Position numbers and translations under genes: made by a program. Of a stretch of 7,954 bases of DNA, positions 6,333 to 7,954 are shown one piece after another. Under the pieces are notes generated by a model that saw nothing but the letters and a program-made list of their open reading frames with translations, did no database searches and was not told the DNA's origin. Numbering within the stretch: position 1 is the first letter of the stretch; the number at the start of each line of letters is the position of its first letter. This DNA comes from Sulfidibacterium sp964598065 (lineage in GTDB: Bacteria; Bacteroidota; Bacteroidia; Bacteroidales; F082), in contig CAZRAW010000107.1 in NCBI GenBank assembly GCA_964598065.1, forward strand, positions 1 to 7,954, in the 5' to 3' direction.

Positions 6333-6800
6333 TTAAACAAATTCGATGTTATCTATGCTCATGGTCTTTTCACAATAACGGCAGATTAGTTTCATTTTTC
6401 CGTGATAGTCCTGAATAATTTTAAAGTGCGTTGGCACGTTTTGGTTGTTGGTAACGCATTTCGGGTTGACGCATTTCACGATTTTTTGAATCTCATCGGG
6501 AAGCAAGACCTGTTCTTTTTTAACAACTTCATAATCTCTTATCTCGATGAGAGTGGCATGTGGAGCAACCAGTGCTATTTTGCTGATTTCCTCTGGCTTG
6601 AAAAATATATTACTGATTTTTATGATGCCTTTTTTCCCCAGCTTCTTGCTCTCCAGGTTGGTGCCGAAATAAACGTGGTCGGTACTTTTTTCTAAGTTGA
6701 GCATGGCAAAAACACGAAAAGTATTTTCTGCCGGAATATGGTCGATGACGGTGCCGCTACGTATGGCCGATACTTTTAATTCTGTTCTTTTGTTTTTCAT
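6333..6800 (-). CDS. pyrI: Aspartate carbamoyltransferase regulatory subunit PyrI
   Basis: This is the regulatory chain of class B aspartate carbamoyltransferase. It binds CTP/UTP (inhibition) and ATP (activation) and links catalytic trimers into the dodecamer. Its 155 residues are close to the 153 of E. coli PyrI. The N-terminal nucleotide-binding domain shows SAIRSGTVIDHIPA (Asp20-His21 in the effector pocket) and the segment RDYEVVKK with the lysines expected near residue 94-95. The C-terminal zinc domain has all four ligands: Cys110 and Cys115 (CVNPKC) and Cys140 and Cys143 (CRYC). It begins 26 nt after pyrB and is surely co-transcribed. No strong terminator is visible in the 141 nt after it; only a short TTGTG/CACAA hairpin (6228-6241) without a T tract. 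Confidence 0.97.
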   Translation of the reverse strand: MKNKRTELKVSAIRSGTVIDHIPAENTFRVFAMLNLEKSTDHVYFGTNLESKKLGKKGIIKISNIFFKPEEISKIALVAPHATLIEIRDYEVVKKEQVLLPDEIQKIVKCVNPKCVTNNQNVPTHFKIIQDYHGKMKLICRYCEKTMSIDNIEFV

Positions 6801-6826
6801 GGTCTGAGAGTTTTAAGTCCGTTTAT

Positions 6827-7747
6827 CTAATCTTTTAGCCCTAAAATAGCAGTAATAAGTGCCTGCCTGACGTAAACGCCGTTTTTGGCCTGTTGAAAAT
6901 AGTAGGCTTTCGGGTTACCGTCCACATCTTCGCTGATTTCATTCACGCGGGGCATGGGATGCAATATGCGCGTGGTCTCTTTCGATTTTTCTAACATACT
7001 ATTATTCAGTATGTATGAATTTTTCACCTTCTCGTACTCCATGGAATCCGGGAAACGTTCGCCCTGAATGCGGGTCATGTAAATAATGTCGGCAAAGGGA
7101 ATAACATCCGAAAGTTCCGTGTATTGGTGATATTCCAGTCCGGCATCTTTAATCCACTTCTTTACGCCGCTGGGCAACTTGAGCGATTCGGGAGAAATTA
7201 GATGGAAAGTGGCGTTGAAAAGGCTCAGCGCCTGCACCAGCGAATGGACGGTACGGCCGTATTTTAAATCGCCCACGAGGGCAATTTGAATGTTTTCCAG
7301 TGTTTCCTGCGTCTTACGGATGGAATACAAATCGAGCAGACATTGTGTGGGATGCTGGTTGGCGCCATCGCCGGCATTGATGATAGGTACGGGCGAAACC
7401 TCGCTGGCATACCGTGCGCTGCCGTCTAACGGGTTGCGCATTACGATGAGGTCGCAGTAATTGCTTACTGTCAAAATAGTATCTTTCAACGATTCTCCTT
7501 TTCGCACACTGGAGGTGTTGGCATTGGCAAAGCCTATGATGCTGCCGCCAAGATACTGGACGGCGCTTTCGAAACTGAGCCGGGTACGGGTGGAAGGCTC
7601 AAAAAACAATGATGCAATCACATGGTTGGTAAGGATTTTCTGTCGCTGGTCTTTTTCAAAATTTTCGGCAATGTCGAGAACTTTCAGAATCTCTTCTTTG
7701 CTGTAATCGGTTATGGAGACCAGACTCCGGCTTTTTAAATTAATCAT
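6827..7747 (-). CDS. pyrB: Aspartate carbamoyltransferase catalytic subunit PyrB
   Basis: PyrB joins carbamoyl phosphate and L-aspartate to give N-carbamoyl-L-aspartate and phosphate, the first committed step of pyrimidine synthesis in the cytoplasm. I chose the ATG at 7747 (306 residues; E. coli PyrB has about 310) because MINLKSRSLVSITDYS is the usual start. The longer frame from 7813 would translate the terminator hairpin. Catalytic motifs are complete: carbamoyl-phosphate loop FFEPSTRTR (Ser52-Arg56), Lys83 of SVRKGES, Arg104, HPTQ (His132-Gln135), Arg165 in YGRTVHS, the aspartate-binding TRIQGERF (Arg226, Gln228), and HPMPR (263-267). With pyrI 26 nt downstream it should form the allosteric holoenzyme. 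Its leader carries a terminator and an overlapping small ORF, pointing to attenuation control. Confidence 0.98.
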   Translation of the reverse strand: MINLKSRSLVSITDYSKEEILKVLDIAENFEKDQRQKILTNHVIASLFFEPSTRTRLSFESAVQYLGGSIIGFANANTSSVRKGESLKDTILTVSNYCDLIVMRNPLDGSARYASEVSPVPIINAGDGANQHPTQCLLDLYSIRKTQETLENIQIALVGDLKYGRTVHSLVQALSLFNATFHLISPESLKLPSGVKKWIKDAGLEYHQYTELSDVIPFADIIYMTRIQGERFPDSMEYEKVKNSYILNNSMLEKSKETTRILHPMPRVNEISEDVDGNPKAYYFQQAKNGVYVRQALITAILGLKD

Positions 7748-7871
7748 GGAAGTTTGATTTTGATGAGAAAAAACATAAAAAAAGACGGTGAGAACCGTCT
7801 GAGAAATACACAACCTTTTCCTTAAAGGGAAACTGCTGAACGTGGTTTTGAATGAAGTTGTCCGCTAACAT
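7740..7871 (-). CDS. Putative pyrB leader peptide (43 codons, overlaps the pyrB start)
   Basis: An ATG at 7871 opens a 43-codon frame that passes through the terminator hairpin and its T tract (encoding SDGSHRLFLCFFSS) and stops with TAA at 7740-7742. The stop overlaps the pyrB start within ATGATTAA, an 8-base overlap. Its role would be regulatory: a ribosome translating it close behind a slow RNA polymerase would keep the terminator hairpin from forming. This mirrors the 44-codon leader of enterobacterial pyrBI, but the peptide sequences are not evidently related. The start lies about 16 nt after the predicted transcription start, inside a small stem (TAACA 7866-7870 with TGTTA 7881-7885). 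A competing 17-codon frame (7875 to 7822) starts four bases earlier and ends before the terminator. Translation is inferred, not shown. Confidence 0.45.
   Translation of the reverse strand: MLADNFIQNHVQQFPFKEKVVYFSDGSHRLFLCFFSSKSNFHD
7771..7800 (-). terminator. Intrinsic terminator in the pyrB leader (candidate attenuator)
   Basis: A perfect 7-bp stem, AGACGGT (plus strand 7783-7789) with ACCGTCT (7794-7800) and a GAGA loop, is followed on the minus strand by a run of seven T and then ATG plus six T. Only the minus orientation has a T tail, so it acts on transcripts heading into pyrB, 23 nt before its start codon. It either ends transcription from a gene outside the window or, given the promoter at 7894-7901, attenuates pyrBI. 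A 5-bp hairpin (TTTCC 7817-7821 with GGAAA 7828-7832) lies just before it and could pause RNA polymerase. Confidence 0.82.
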
Positions 7872-7893
7872 ACATTTATGTGTTACCGGAAAG

Positions 7894-7901
7894 CAAAGAT
7901 A
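7894..7901 (-). promoter_or_regulatory. -7 promoter box (TATCTTTG) for pyrBI
   Basis: TATCTTTG on the minus strand matches TAnnTTTG exactly. Transcription would start near 7887, giving a leader of about 140 nt before pyrB that contains the terminator and small ORF. No convincing -33 TTG lies 19-22 bases upstream, where the sequence is GC-rich (GCCGGC at about 7917-7922). The rest of the window to 7954 shows no gene. Confidence 0.5.
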
Positions 7902-7954
7902 AGGTAAAATCAAATCGCCGGCTTTCTTCTGAAAAAAAATATTGAGAAAATTTT

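Noticed and set aside
7748..7813. N-terminal extension of PyrB from an ATG at 7813
   Set aside because: It would translate the terminator hairpin and T tract in the pyrB frame, and the family normally begins at MINLKSRS; no extra domain is gained.

Overview
The window looks like ordinary chromosome from a member of the Bacteroidota. The signs are promoter -7 boxes of the TAnnTTTG type, no clear Shine-Dalgarno sequences, AT-rich spacers, several secreted or outer-membrane proteins, and a pyrBI pair next to genes typical of marine or anaerobic Bacteroidales-like lineages. Every convincing gene is on the minus strand, so transcription runs from high to low coordinates. I see no tRNA, rRNA, CRISPR, phage or intact insertion sequence.

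In transcription order, the right end (about 7900 down to 6333) holds pyrB and pyrI, the catalytic and regulatory subunits of aspartate carbamoyltransferase. They are preceded by a leader of about 140 nt. The leader contains a promoter -7 box, an intrinsic terminator pointing toward pyrB, and a 43-codon ORF that runs through the terminator and overlaps the pyrB start codon. This is the layout of UTP-sensing attenuation known from enterobacterial pyrBI, and it is the most interesting item in the window.

Next come a small predicted outer-membrane beta-barrel protein (6191-5550) and a membrane-anchored SIMPL/DUF541 protein (5512-4802), probably co-transcribed. They are followed by a gene-free stretch (4801-4413). 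Its upper part is GC-richer and continues in frame after the SIMPL stop. Its lower part is very AT-rich and carries two palindromes and a good promoter.

That promoter drives a YceI-family periplasmic protein (4412-3801) and a porin-like outer-membrane protein (3767-2550), which end at a strong intrinsic terminator. Beyond the terminator lie a divergent second YceI-like protein (2395-1811) and an Rrf2-family regulator with a three-cysteine Fe-S motif (1775-1344). I infer that these four genes form a small regulated envelope module, with the Rrf2 protein as the candidate reader of the palindromes. After a spacer of 288 bases comes the N-terminal part of an MFS sugar permease of the FucP/GluP type, cut by the window edge at position 1.
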